Positions 55,626 through 64,000 of a DNA stretch of 64,000 bases are shown here, one piece after another. Both the position numbers and the translations under genes were made by a program. How positions within the stretch are numbered: the stretch's first letter is position 1; every line of letters starts with the position of its first letter. The stretch spans positions 5,552,001 through 5,616,000 of the forward strand of contig NC_057845.1 in the NCBI RefSeq assembly GCF_910594005.1, given 5' to 3'. This DNA comes from Cervus elaphus (Eukaryota > Chordata > Mammalia > Artiodactyla > Cervidae). The notes beneath the pieces were generated by a model, which did not search any database, was not told the DNA's origin, and was given only the letters and a program-made list of their open reading frames with translations.

Positions 55626-55734
55626 TCTGATAGGCAAGTGTGTTAATAACTTTTCTACTTCTTAAAACAAGTGTATAATACTTCTATGATCAGAAAAGTA
55701 GGCAAACATACATATTATAAAGAATATGCATAAG

Positions 55735-56085
55735 GAAAACATACATGTTATACAGAAATATATAAAGAGAACATACATGTTATAAATCACACAGCGAGAA
55801 AGAACCCATCTCATAACAGCACGTTGACGGCGTGAGCTCTGCAAGCTCTCTGAGTGCACACTTACATGACCGTGGACGTAGCCACCTGGATACCAGAGCT
55901 GTGGTTGGAGTATTTTAATAGACCACAGAAAACGATGGCGATCTAGGATTCCAGAAAGTTCTTCCACAGGGACTTCTGTAGAAAACTCCATCCTGAGAGC
56001 TACCCTGTGTGGACTCACATCCATGACCTTTGATAAATTGTCAGAGGAAGTGCCTCAGGCCTGAGAAATGACAGTTTAGAGGAGT
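55735..56085. other. Unassigned non-coding sequence
   Basis: Starts with a short tandem: 'aacatacatgttatacagaa' and 'aacatacatgttataaatca' 41 bp apart. Confidence 0.4.
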
Positions 56086-56265
56086 GGTCAGAAAACTATG
56101 GCCCAAAGGTCAACTCCAGCCCACCTTCTGCTTGGTACCACAAGCGAAGAACCATTTTCATGTTTTTCAGTGATTATGTAAGTATATCCATAATATTCTC
56201 ACTCTTTGACTCTCAAAGCCTAAAATATATACTATCTTGCTCTTCTCCCGACCTTCACCCCTCCC
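56086..56265 (-). mobile_element. hAT-type DNA element fragment (same family as 62236)
   Basis: 'gtcagaaaactatggcccaa' and 'tctcaaagcctaaaatatat' are reverse counterparts of landmarks in the 62236-62577 copy. Confidence 0.7.
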
Positions 56266-56464
56266 GTTGGTGCTTGGCTCACCTGCAGTTGGAACCTATG
56301 GACAATTTAGTCAAATACTAGAAGCAATTTTCAAAAAGTAGTGCCTTTTTTGAAAATTAACAAGAGTGACACTACCCATGGTTTGGAAGAACATGTATGC
56401 AGGGAAAGTTATCCTCTGGTACTATTGGGAATGGCAGAATTTCTGCATCTCTTTTTTTATGGTA

Positions 56465-56940
56465 ATTTGAAATTACACAGCAAAAAACCTCTACTAATGC
56501 AAGCTCATTTATTTAGCAATTTCATGTATCAGAATTTATTCTAAGAAATATTGTAAATGTGCACAAAGATCTAGCTATACCAGTGTTCACCAAAGCATTC
56601 CCTGTGGAACTGAAAAATTGCAACCAGTCTCAGTGTCCCGCAATCAGAAATTTGTTAGACATCCGTTGATGTAAAATTATGTGGCCCTAATTGATAGACA
56701 TGAACATATGTTTACAATAAAGTATAGAGTGAAACAAAATAGATTGGAGTGATTACACAATATAAGTCCACATTTTACAATCATTAGCACACATAGAAAA
56801 TGCCCTAGAAGAATATAAACAAAAATTCTAAGAGTGTCATCTCTGTGTGATGTTACTGTGGATAATTTTTATTTTCTCCTTTTTCGTTTATCTGGCCTTT
56901 AGGATTTTTATTACAAGGAACATAGATTATTTGTACCTCT
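56465..56940 (+). repeat. L1M-type 3' end
   Basis: 'tttagcaatttcatgtatca', 'tattctaagaaatattgtaa', 'gattggagtgattacacaat', 'tttattttctcctttttcgt' are in L1 order. Confidence 0.6.
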
Positions 56941-56995
56941 GCTTCCTTTCCAAACCCACACCATGACAAAATAGACCGAAAACTCGTAAACATAC

Positions 56996-57648
56996 TGTAA
57001 CTGAGCAGGAGCCTATGGGGCCTTCCCAGAATAGACAACCCCCACCTGCCACATCCTCCACCGACCTCTTGTGGAGGTAACCTACCTCATCGGGAGATAA
57101 ACTTAGCCTCCTAAGCCTTCCCTGAGCTCCAAAGGATAAATTTAACCAGAGAAGCGAGAAAAGGCAAAAGGAAAGGAAAAGTCAAGCAAGACAAAATAGT
57201 GATAGTTTAGCCATTAAACAAAGTCAAGGACCTTTAGTTCCTCCTTGAAGGCTAGAGATAACATCTTGAATCACATTGTTTGAACGGTTTTGCCGACACT
57301 GAAACTCTCACCAGCTGGTAGAGGTTAATGGCACACTGTCCATAAGCATGTAGATCCCAGACTGGTTGGAACCAGAAGGTTGATAATGTTGATTCCTCAT
57401 TTCCTCACCACCAACCAATCAAAAGAATGTCCATGAGCTGATTACACACCCCACAACTCCCCTTCCCCCCATTCTATCTTTAAAATCTTTCTCTGGAAGC
57501 CTTTAGGGAGTTCAGGCTTTTTAAGCACTAGCTACCTGGACTCCTTGCTTGGAGTCAGCAATATACGTTGCATTTTCCTTAACCACAACCTGGTGTAGAT
57601 TGGCTTTATTGCATGTAGGTAAATGGATTCAAGTTTGGTTCCCTAACA
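56996..57648 (+). mobile_element. Solo ERV LTR (class I type)
   Basis: Starts tgtaactg and ends cctaaca; flanking 4-mers atac / atat fit a short duplication. Internal order is typical of an LTR: 'gttcctccttgaaggctaga', 'ccagactggttggaaccaga', a 'ctatctttaaaa' TATA-like site (57474-57485), and the stretch 'ctacctggactccttgcttg' before the 3' end. No internal retroviral genes nearby, so it is a solo LTR left by recombination. Confidence 0.78.
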
Positions 57649-57849
57649 ATATAATCTTACCAACATTTTCTATAACGTCTTACAGAAGTGTTGTACAAAT
57701 ACCATTCAGAATTGACTTTCATCTAGGTTGAAGTGAAGGATCTAACTTTATCCCTCTCATCACTACCCAAGGCCAACCAACTGATCTGATCCTTTGCAAA
57801 TATTTACTGTGTATGTCTTCCTACCATTCTGTGTGATTTAAGTTTACCA

Positions 57850-58260
57850 GAAAGCTCCAAGATTCTATTTTCTTTTGCAGCAGAACAATATACCCAAAAT
57901 TTAGCAGCTTAAAACAGCATGATTTTATTATGTGCTCAAGATACTGCAAATTGGGTAGAATTCGATGTGGGGAGTTTGTCTCTGCTCCATGTGGCACCAA
58001 CTTGGTAGCCTGAGCAGCTAGGGCTGTCTGATATGGTTCAGCTCGGTTCATATGTCTGGGGCCTCGGCTATCACTTTTGGGGAGTGGGGCTGGCCCTTAT
58101 TTTCCATGTGGCTTCTTCACATAGTTAGCTTGACCTTCCTCCTGACATACTCATCTCTGGGCTTTTGGCCCTCTTACATGGTAACTGACTTCTCCAGAGC
58201 ACAAAAGCTGGAGCTACTTTACTTTTAAAAGATAGAGACCTAGAACTGACTCACTATCAT
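57850..58260 (-). repeat. LTR-like old repeat
   Basis: 'agcagcttaaaacagcatga' and 'ttttccatgtggcttcttca' recall a MaLR-type LTR in reverse. Family uncertain. Confidence 0.4.
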
Positions 58261-58882
58261 GCCTGACACACTTTATTTTTTCACCTTTTTAAAGAAGGTC
58301 CAGGCCAACCCAGACTCAAGGGAAGGGGACACTGGGAAGGACCTGTATTCATTAGAAGCCACCAAGGAAACAATCTCCCACACTCAGCAATTACAGGAAT
58401 TTTTAGCAAGTTCTCTGGAAATGTACACTGACTGATTACTAATGATTCCTATTACCATATATAGGAATCTTTAAACTCAGCAATACTGGGAAAGGCTGAT
58501 TTGTTGTATATTTTGCTACTAATGTGCACCACTCATTTGACATAGTGTGTATTTGATTGGTTCAAACATCTTAAACCAACTACTTTTATATGACTCTCAA
58601 CAAGATAACTGTCATTAAAATATCAACACCTACTTATCATTCCCTTAAAAGCAAATAATGGTATCAATAAATTTGAGTTCACATACTGCTTAGGGGCCAG
58701 ACTTTTTCGGTAAGATTCAAGTTAGGGAAAGTATTGTGTTGACCAAAGAATTCATTCTAGTTTTCCACAAGATGCTATGGAAAAACCCGAATGCCCTTGT
58801 TGTCCAACCCAATATTTTAGATACAATTCCAAAAACTTTTCCACCTAGATCGACATTTATCACAAATTTTTAGGAATAACTA
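58261..58882. other. Unassigned AT-rich sequence
   Basis: No repeat or gene recognised. Confidence 0.3.
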
Positions 58883-58986
58883 AGTAAACTCCGGGAGTTG
58901 GTGATGGACAGGGAGGCCTGGCATGCTGCGATTCACGGGGTCACAAAGAGTCAGACACGACTGAGCGACTCAACTGAACTGAACTG
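58883..58986 (+). mobile_element. BovB 3' tip
   Basis: 'taaactccgggagttggtga' to 'ctgagcgactcaactgaact': the last ~100 bp of BovB, near-consensus. Confidence 0.93.
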
Positions 58987-58998
58987 AAGGGAGGCTAT

Positions 58999-59647
58999 CT
59001 GGTCATGGGAAACAGATGGGGAAACAGTGGAAACAGTGGCAGACTTTATTTTTGGGGGGCTCCAAAATCACTGCAGATGGTGATTGCAGCCATGAAATTA
59101 AAAGATGCTTACTCCTTGGAAGGAAAGTTATGACCAACCTAGATAGCATATTAAAAAGCAGAGACATTACTTTGCCAACAAAGGTCCATCTAGTCAAGGC
59201 TATGGTTTTTCCAGTGGTCATGTATGGATGTGATAGTTGGACTGTAAAGAAAGTTGAGTGCCGAAGAATTGATGCTTTTGAACTGTGGTGTTGGAGAAGA
59301 CTCTTGAGAGTCCCTTGGACTGCAAGGAGATCCAACCAGCTCATCCTAAAGGAGATCAGCCCTGGGTGTTCATTGGAAGGACTGATGCTGAGGCTGAAAC
59401 TCCAATACTTTGGCCACCTCATGTGAAGAGTTGACTCATTGGAAAAGACCCTGATGCTGGGAGGGATTGGGGGCATGAGGAGAAGGGGAAGACAGAGGAT
59501 GAGATGGCTGGATGCCATCACCGGCTCGATGGACATGAGTTTGAGTAAACTCCAGGAGTTGGTGATGGACAGGGAGGCCTGGTATGCTGCGATTCATAGG
59601 GTTGCAAAGAGTCGGACACAACTGAGTGACTGAACTGACCTGAATGG
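58999..59647 (+). mobile_element. BovB LINE 3' fragment with TSD
   Basis: Sense BovB, ~650 bp, ending 'gactgaactgacctgaatgg'. TSD aagggaggctat at 58987-58998 and 59648-59659. Confidence 0.96.
59016..59633 (+). pseudogene. BovB ORF2 C-terminal remnant
   Basis: 136 residues are open (59016-59426), ending LKLQYFGHLM then TGA. The expected next residue is Arg, so the stop fits a CGA to TGA change at a CpG. The frame then resumes as LEKTLMLGGIGG and SMDMSLSKLQELVMDREAW to the natural end, RTQLSD. Includes FELWCWRRLLRVPWTARRSN, the hallmark C-terminal motif. Inactive for lack of the N-terminal RT. Confidence 0.92.
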
Positions 59648-59660
59648 AAGGGAGGCTATA

Positions 59661-59881
59661 GGCTTCCTAGATGGTTCAGTGGGTAAAGAATCCACCTGCA
59701 ATACAGGAGATGCAGGAGACATGGGTTCAATCCCTGGGTCAGGAAGATCCCCAGGAGTAGGGCATGATAACCCACTGCAATGTTCCAGCCTGGAGAATCC
59801 CATGGACAGAGGAGCCTGGCGGGTTACAGTCCATGGGATCACCAAGAGTCAGACACGACTAAAGAGACTGAGCACACACAC
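59661..59881 (+). mobile_element. Bov-tA SINE at the same target as the BovB
   Basis: Full Bov-tA, TSD aagggaggctata at 59648-59660 and 59882-59894; the left TSD overlaps the BovB right TSD. Confidence 0.96.
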
Positions 59882-60108
59882 AAGGGAGGCTATAGACATT
59901 CAGCTGAAGTCACCCTGGTTGTGATGAGCAGCAGACATGTGGCGAGTGGAAGGAAGTGTGGAAAACTGAAGGATCAACAGCGAAATCTCTTGTCCTCCCC
60001 ATACCCATCATCTGCATCTCCTCCAGGATCTTTTTTTTTTTCTTTTTTAAAAAAATTTATTTTCAATTGAAGGATAATTGCTTTACAATTATCCTTCAAG
60101 TAAACCCT

Positions 60109-60690
60109 TCAATTACGCAAATGCTTTCCTTTTATGGCTGAGTAATAACCCATTGTGTATATGTACCACAACTTCTTTATCCATTCATCTATTGATGGAT
60201 ATCTAGGTTGCTTCCGTGTCCTTGCTATTGTAAATAGTGCTGCAATGAACAATGGGGTACATGTGTCTTTTTCGATTATGGTTTTCTCAGGGTATATGCC
60301 TAGCAGTGGAATTGTTGGGTCATATGGTAGAAATGGCAACCCACTCTAGTACGCTTGCCTGGAAAATCTCATGGATGGAGGGGTGTGGTAGTTTACAGTC
60401 CATGGAGTCACAAAGAGTCGGACATGACTGAGCAAGTTCACTTTCACTTTTCTTTCTTGGTATTTTTATTCCTAGTTTTTAAAGGCTCTCCATACTGTCC
60501 TCCATAGTGGCTGTATCAATTTACATTCCCAGCAACAGTGCAAGAGGGTTCCTTTTCCTCCACGCCTTCTCCAGCATTTATTGTTTGTGGATTTTTTGAT
60601 GAGGGCCACTCTGACCAGTGTGAGGTGATATCTCATTATAGTTTTGATTTGCATTTCTCTAATAGTGAGTGATGTGGAATATCTTTTCAT
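60109..60690 (-). pseudogene. L1 ORF2 C-terminal remnant
   Basis: Minus-strand peptides YDPTIPLLGIYPEKT, DEWIKKLWYIYTMGYYSAIK (60109-60339) and LLHCCWECKLIQPLWRTVWR (60472-60690) are the L1 ORF2 cysteine-rich C-terminus, including a CW(E)C-type run. A Bov-tA fragment separates the two pieces and stops occur elsewhere. Not functional. Confidence 0.9.
60331..60452 (+). mobile_element. Bov-tA 3' half inside the L1
   Basis: 'aaatggcaacccactctagt' to 'actgagcaagttcactttca'. The head is missing. The same truncated form is seen at 63836. Confidence 0.93.
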
Positions 60691-61045
60691 GTGTTTTTTT
60701 AGCCATCCGTTTGTCTTCTTTGGAGAAATGTCTGTTTAGGTCTCCTGCCCACTTTTTGACTGGGTTGTTTGTTTTTCTGGTATCAAGCTACATGAAACGC
60801 TTGTATATTTTGGAGATTAATCTTTAATCAGTTGTTTCACTTGTTATTATTTTCCCCCATTTTGAGGCTTGTCTTTTCACGTTGTTTATAGTTTCCTTTG
60901 CTGTGGAAAAGCTTTTAAATTTAATTAGGTCCCACTTGTTTATTTTTGTTTTTTATTTCTAGGAGGTGGGTCATAGAGGCTCTTGCTCTGATTACCTATG
61001 TTTTGCTCTAAGAGTTTTATAGTTTCTCGGAACCAGAATGTTGCT

Positions 61046-61727
61046 CCTCAGCTTCCTCTGCTTGCTTCTGTATTTGTGACCTCTCTTTGTCTGTTATTCA
61101 TTGCCGAAATATTATAAAACTCAAGTCCATCTCAGATTAAGACTGTACCAGCAAAACATATGCAACGATCCTCAACTCCTTGTATCCAACCAAAATTATT
61201 GCCATGGTTTTCTTCTTTTCTCATGCCCAACCCCAGACAGAAGAGCCTGCACTCACTGTCTGTCCTTCCCCACCTCCAGCCCTCACCGAGTCTCCAGTTC
61301 CCCCGAGAGGTTCAGACAAACCTCACCCATGACCATTGCCAGCAAATCCCCAATGGATTCTCTTCAACCACGTGGCTGAACCTCTCTAAGGCACAGAACA
61401 CCTACCTTGATCCTTCAATCTGTTCTTCTTGGGCTTAGTTTTTAGAGCACCTTGGCTCTCTTCCCTTCTCTCCGACCAGCTTCCCTCACAGCCTCCTTTT
61501 TTTTCTTTGCCCACACCTCTAATATTGATGTGTTCCCCAAAGGCTATACTTGACCTTCTTTTTGCCCTTAAATTTGTTCCAGACCAGAAGTTCTCAATCT
61601 TGAGTCCCAGACTTCATTGTGATTCTGGAACCATAAACTCCCATGAAGAATTTTGAGTGTGTTCTTTTTCTCACCAGAAGGCCAAAGTTTTAGTAGATCC
61701 CCCAAGAGTACTGTGACCTGTAAACGG
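61046..61727. other. Unassigned non-coding sequence
   Basis: Pyrimidine-rich. Frames at 61101-61438 have no family resemblance. Confidence 0.35.
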
Positions 61728-61729
61728 GG

Positions 61730-61772
<43 letters not shown>
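61728..61772. repeat. Poly-A then (AT)n microsatellite
   Basis: A15 followed by roughly 13 AT units. Confidence 0.95.
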
Positions 61773-61775
<3 letters not shown>

Positions 61776-61902
61776 GTCTTAGGTCATTTCACTTGCTGTC
61801 CTGACTTCATCCATCCTCTGCAGCATGAAGATCTGTGAATCTTCATTTCCAGACCCTACATCTTTCTCAAGCCCCAGTCCTGCATGTCCAACCTAGATTT
61901 TT

Positions 61903-61995
61903 GTCGTTGTTCCGTTGTTCAGTTGTGTCTGACTCTTTGTGACCTCGTGGACTGCAGCACTCCAGGCTTCCATGTCCTTTGTTATCTCCTGGAAT
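61903..61995 (-). mobile_element. BovB LINE 3' fragment
   Basis: 'gttgttcagttgtgtctgac', 'gtggactgcagcactccagg', about 90 bp. Confidence 0.92.
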
Positions 61996-62235
61996 TACAG
62001 TTTATATTTATTCTTATGACACTCATATTTGACTCTATATATCCAAAACCCAATTTATTATCTTCCCCTGAAACCTGAATCCTTTTTCCCCTCTTATCAA
62101 AGCTCCCAAGCTAGATAATGCTCTCTTTTTAGGTCACCATATTCAATTGGTGATCAAGCCATTAATTCTACTCCTTTTATATCATCACTGGGCATGTGTC
62201 TTTCTGCCATCTCCACCTTATTGCCTTGGTTGAAG

Positions 62236-62577
62236 CCAGGAGTTGATAAACTTTTACTATAAGGGGCCAAATAGTAAACAACTTAGGCTTTGTGGGCTGC
62301 GGGATCTCTGTCAAAACTACTCGATGCTCTCATTGTAGCTCAAAGGCCATCCTAAATAATAGGAAAATAGGGAAATAAATGTGCTGTGTCCCAACGCAAC
62401 TACTCTTGGATACCGAAACTTGCATTTAATGTAAGTTTTACATCTGATAATATAGTATTCATCTTTTGATTTTTCTCAGCCATTTAAAAATGTAAAATCC
62501 ATTCCACCTCTTGCACCATACAAAAAACTGATGGCGAGCCAGATTTGGACTATGGGCCATGGTTTGTCAGCTCCTAG
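62236..62577 (+). mobile_element. hAT-type nonautonomous DNA transposon
   Basis: Termini are inverted: 'caggagttgataaac' at the left, 'gtttgtcagctcct' at the right. Interior: 'aaggggccaaatagtaaaca', 'taggctttgtgggctgcggg', 'gagccagatttggactatgg'. Nearly full length. Confidence 0.82.
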
Positions 62578-62751
62578 CTTGTGCCATCAATCTCTTTCCC
62601 AAAGCACTCTTTCTTTGTCCTGCCTCAGGCTGCTTCAACGGTGCTCCTAGGACGGTCATTGTGCATGCCACTCTCCAGCTCAAAACCCTCCGACAGGCCC
62701 CCATTAACCTAAGAACTGGGTTTCTCAGCCTTGGCATTATTGATACTCGTG

Positions 62752-62973
62752 TGCATGCACGCTACGTTGCTTCAGCCGTGTCCAACTCTTTGCAACCCCG
62801 TGGACTGTAGTCCACCAGGCTCATCTGTCCATGGGGATTCTCCAGGCAAGAACACTGGAGTGGGTTGCCGTGCCCACTTCCAGGGGATCTTCCTGACACA
62901 GGGATCAAACCTGTGTCCCCTAGGTCTCCTACCTTGACAGGCAGGTTCTTCACCGCTAGCCCCACCTGGGAAG
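62752..62973 (-). mobile_element. Bov-tA SINE inside MER5A
   Basis: Reverse Bov-tA: 'acgctacgttgcttcagccg' to 'taccttgacaggcaggttct'. Confidence 0.95.
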
Positions 62974-63117
62974 TTGGGGCTGGATAATTCTTTGGTGGGC
63001 AGGGGAGGAAAGAGCTGCGCTGAGCATTCAGGATGCTCAGCTTCGTCCCTAGCCCCTACCCGGCACATGGCCGTAGCACCCCTGCCTCCCTGGTGGTGAC
63101 AATTGAAAATGTCTTCA

Positions 63118-63228
63118 GGGACTTCCCTGGTGGTCCAGTGGCTAAGACTCTGCATTCCCAGTGCAGGGGGCCCGGGGTTCGATCCTTGGGCAGGGAACTG
63201 ATCCCATATGCCACAACTAGAAAACTCT
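63118..63228 (+). mobile_element. CHR-type SINE inside MER5A
   Basis: 'gggacttccctggtggtcca', 'ggttcgatccttgggcaggg', 'ccatatgccacaactagaaa'. Confidence 0.93.
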
Positions 63229-63339
63229 TCTTAGATGTCTGCGGATACTGGGAAACACCCTCAGTGAGAACCCAGACCCTGGGGCAAAGCCGGAGCAGAG
63301 CACATGGGTCTCTCCCAGCTCGGCCCTCACTTGCTGCCC

Positions 63340-63670
63340 ATGCTCTAACTACATGGGCTGCCTGTCGTTCCCCAGGATGCCAGGCTTCCCACCCCTCTGC
63401 TCCCTCCACAATGCCCTGCCTTCCTGCCTCATGGAGTAAATGCCCGCTCACATTCCACATTTGGTGCAACCTTGACATCTTGACATCGAGTGGAGATTTG
63501 AGCTTTTCCTCTATTGTGTCCACATGGTCAGCCTTACATACTTCTGTCAAAGCCCCTGAAGTGCTTTGTCCAGCCCTGGTTTTCAACTTGGTCTCCCACC
63601 TTAGACTGTGAGCCCCTTGTGAGCTTGGGTGGGGCCTGATTCCTTTCTGTAGCCTTAGCAGGTGATTGAA
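63340..63670 (+). repeat. L2 LINE 3' end
   Basis: 'ctccctccacaatgccctgc', 'tagactgtgagccccttgtg', 'tgattcctttctgtagcctt' fit an L2 3' end. Confidence 0.6.
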
Positions 63671-63835
63671 TGCATACATGGGTAAACTGAGGCTCACTCA
63701 GTACCCGTGATGGTAGAGCCCAAGGTCAAGGGTTTTCATGATAGTGTCAGAGCCGGAAGACCTGCCTCTACCCTCACCCTGCCAGGTGGACCCCCGAGCC
63801 TCGGCTGTGGGTTTAGATAGCTGAAGACTTTGCAC

Positions 63836-63967
63836 TTTGGAGAAGGAAATGGCAACCCACTCCAGTACTCTTGCCTGGAAAATCCCATGGACAGAAGAGC
63901 CTGGTAGGCTACAGTCCATGGGGTCGCAAAGAGTCAGACATGACTGAGTGACTTCACTTTCTTTCTT
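63836..63967 (+). mobile_element. Bov-tA 3' half
   Basis: 'ggagaaggaaatggcaaccc' to 'tgactgagtgacttcacttt'. Head absent. Near-consensus. Confidence 0.94.
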
Positions 63968-64000
63968 GGCACTTACAAGTGAATAGGAATGATTTCAGAT

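Larger units (their letters stand above)
53900..55700 (+). repeat. L1M ORF2 3' part and 3' UTR, interrupted by three Bov-tA
   Basis: L1 ORF2 landmarks in order: 'ccttcactttaacttagact' (53919), 'aaaaagttacccccaaaagt', 'gcaagttgcaaaatatctgc', 'cttacaaaacaataagaaaa', 'gcatttataacattgggaaa' (55085), 'acccaaatgtctatcggctg', then the 3' UTR near 55640-55690. Subtracting the SINEs restores continuity. Confidence 0.75.
60031..61045 (-). mobile_element. L1 LINE 3' end, reverse, with a Bov-tA inside
   Basis: Starts with the L1 tail in reverse (poly-T, 'tttcaattgaaggataattg') and runs through ORF2: 'tgtgtatatgtaccacaact', 'attgatggatatctaggttg', 'ggcactctgaccagtg'-type order, 'tgagaccagg'-free decay after 60800. 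Confidence 0.94.
62716..63275 (-). repeat. MER5A (hAT-Charlie) split by two SINEs
   Basis: Pieces in MER5A reverse order: 'gggtttctcagccttggcat' (62717), 'ggctggataattctttggtg' (62980), 'aggatgctcagcttcgtccc', 'ggtggtgacaattgaaaatg' (63095), and after the CHR SINE 'gatgtctgcggatactggga' to 'cctcagtgagaaccc'. Confidence 0.82.

Noticed and set aside
60109..60690. L1 ORF2 peptides as a possible active L1
   Set aside because: Only the C-terminus remains, interrupted by a Bov-tA and stops.
63056..63697. 213-residue minus and 192-residue plus ORFs overlapping each other
   Set aside because: They cross MER5A, a CHR SINE and L2; chance openness.
1..64000. A novel multi-gene defence, biosynthetic or mobile system
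   Set aside because: No host coding gene, operon or conserved domain cluster could be supported anywhere in the window; the structure is explained by retrotransposon layering and simple repeats.

Overview
The window is ruminant (pecoran: cattle, sheep or goat type) nuclear DNA from a gene-poor, repeat-rich interval. Evidence is the dense mixture of Bov-tA SINEs (tRNA-Glu head plus BovA body), 5'-truncated BovB LINEs, CHR-type tRNA-Glu SINEs and artiodactyl L1 3' ends, laid over an older placental layer of MIR, L2, L1M, MLT1/MaLR LTRs, hAT-Charlie and Tigger DNA transposons. The sequence alone does not separate cattle from sheep or goat. No open reading frame resembles a host protein gene. The longest ones are simple-sequence artefacts or lie in SINE/LINE copies. 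No tRNA or rRNA gene, CRISPR array or bacterial-style operon is present.

Layout. 1-455 is an L1 3' end running off the left edge. 456-16.9 kb is mostly unique sequence with scattered SINEs, two MLT1 LTRs (6.2 and 7.2 kb), an inverted Bov-tA pair (3.4-3.8 kb) and a MIR cluster (11.7-12.8 kb). 16.9-19.3 kb holds two same-direction Bov-tA units, a 34-bp palindrome, a CpG cluster and a 0.5-kb polypurine tract. 20.3-23.3 kb is a nest: an old LTR-like repeat split by BovB, then an L2 split by a BovB and by a CHR SINE that grew an internal 22-bp minisatellite of about 27 copies. 25-32 kb has LTR-like blocks, a hAT copy and a CHR SINE containing a BovB. 33.5-36.4 kb is mainly decayed L1M. 38-39.5 kb is the longest BovB, with reverse-transcriptase remnants. 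40-47 kb is mostly unique and includes a CpG-enriched stretch near 44.8-45.3 kb. 47.6-57.6 kb is L1M, MIR, Tigger1, many Bov-tA and a solo ERV LTR. 58.9-61 kb has BovB and Bov-tA stacked at one target site and an L1 3' end carrying a Bov-tA. 62.2-64 kb holds a hAT element, a MER5A interrupted by two SINEs, an L2 and a truncated Bov-tA.

Nothing here works as a gene system. What the window offers is an insertion chronology. Old L2/MIR/L1M/MER5A/MLT1 copies form the substrate, CHR SINEs came next, and BovB, Bov-tA and ruminant L1 came last, often with readable target-site duplications (TSDs). Family names come from recognition of consensus features, not from a database search, and boundaries are approximate unless a TSD is quoted.
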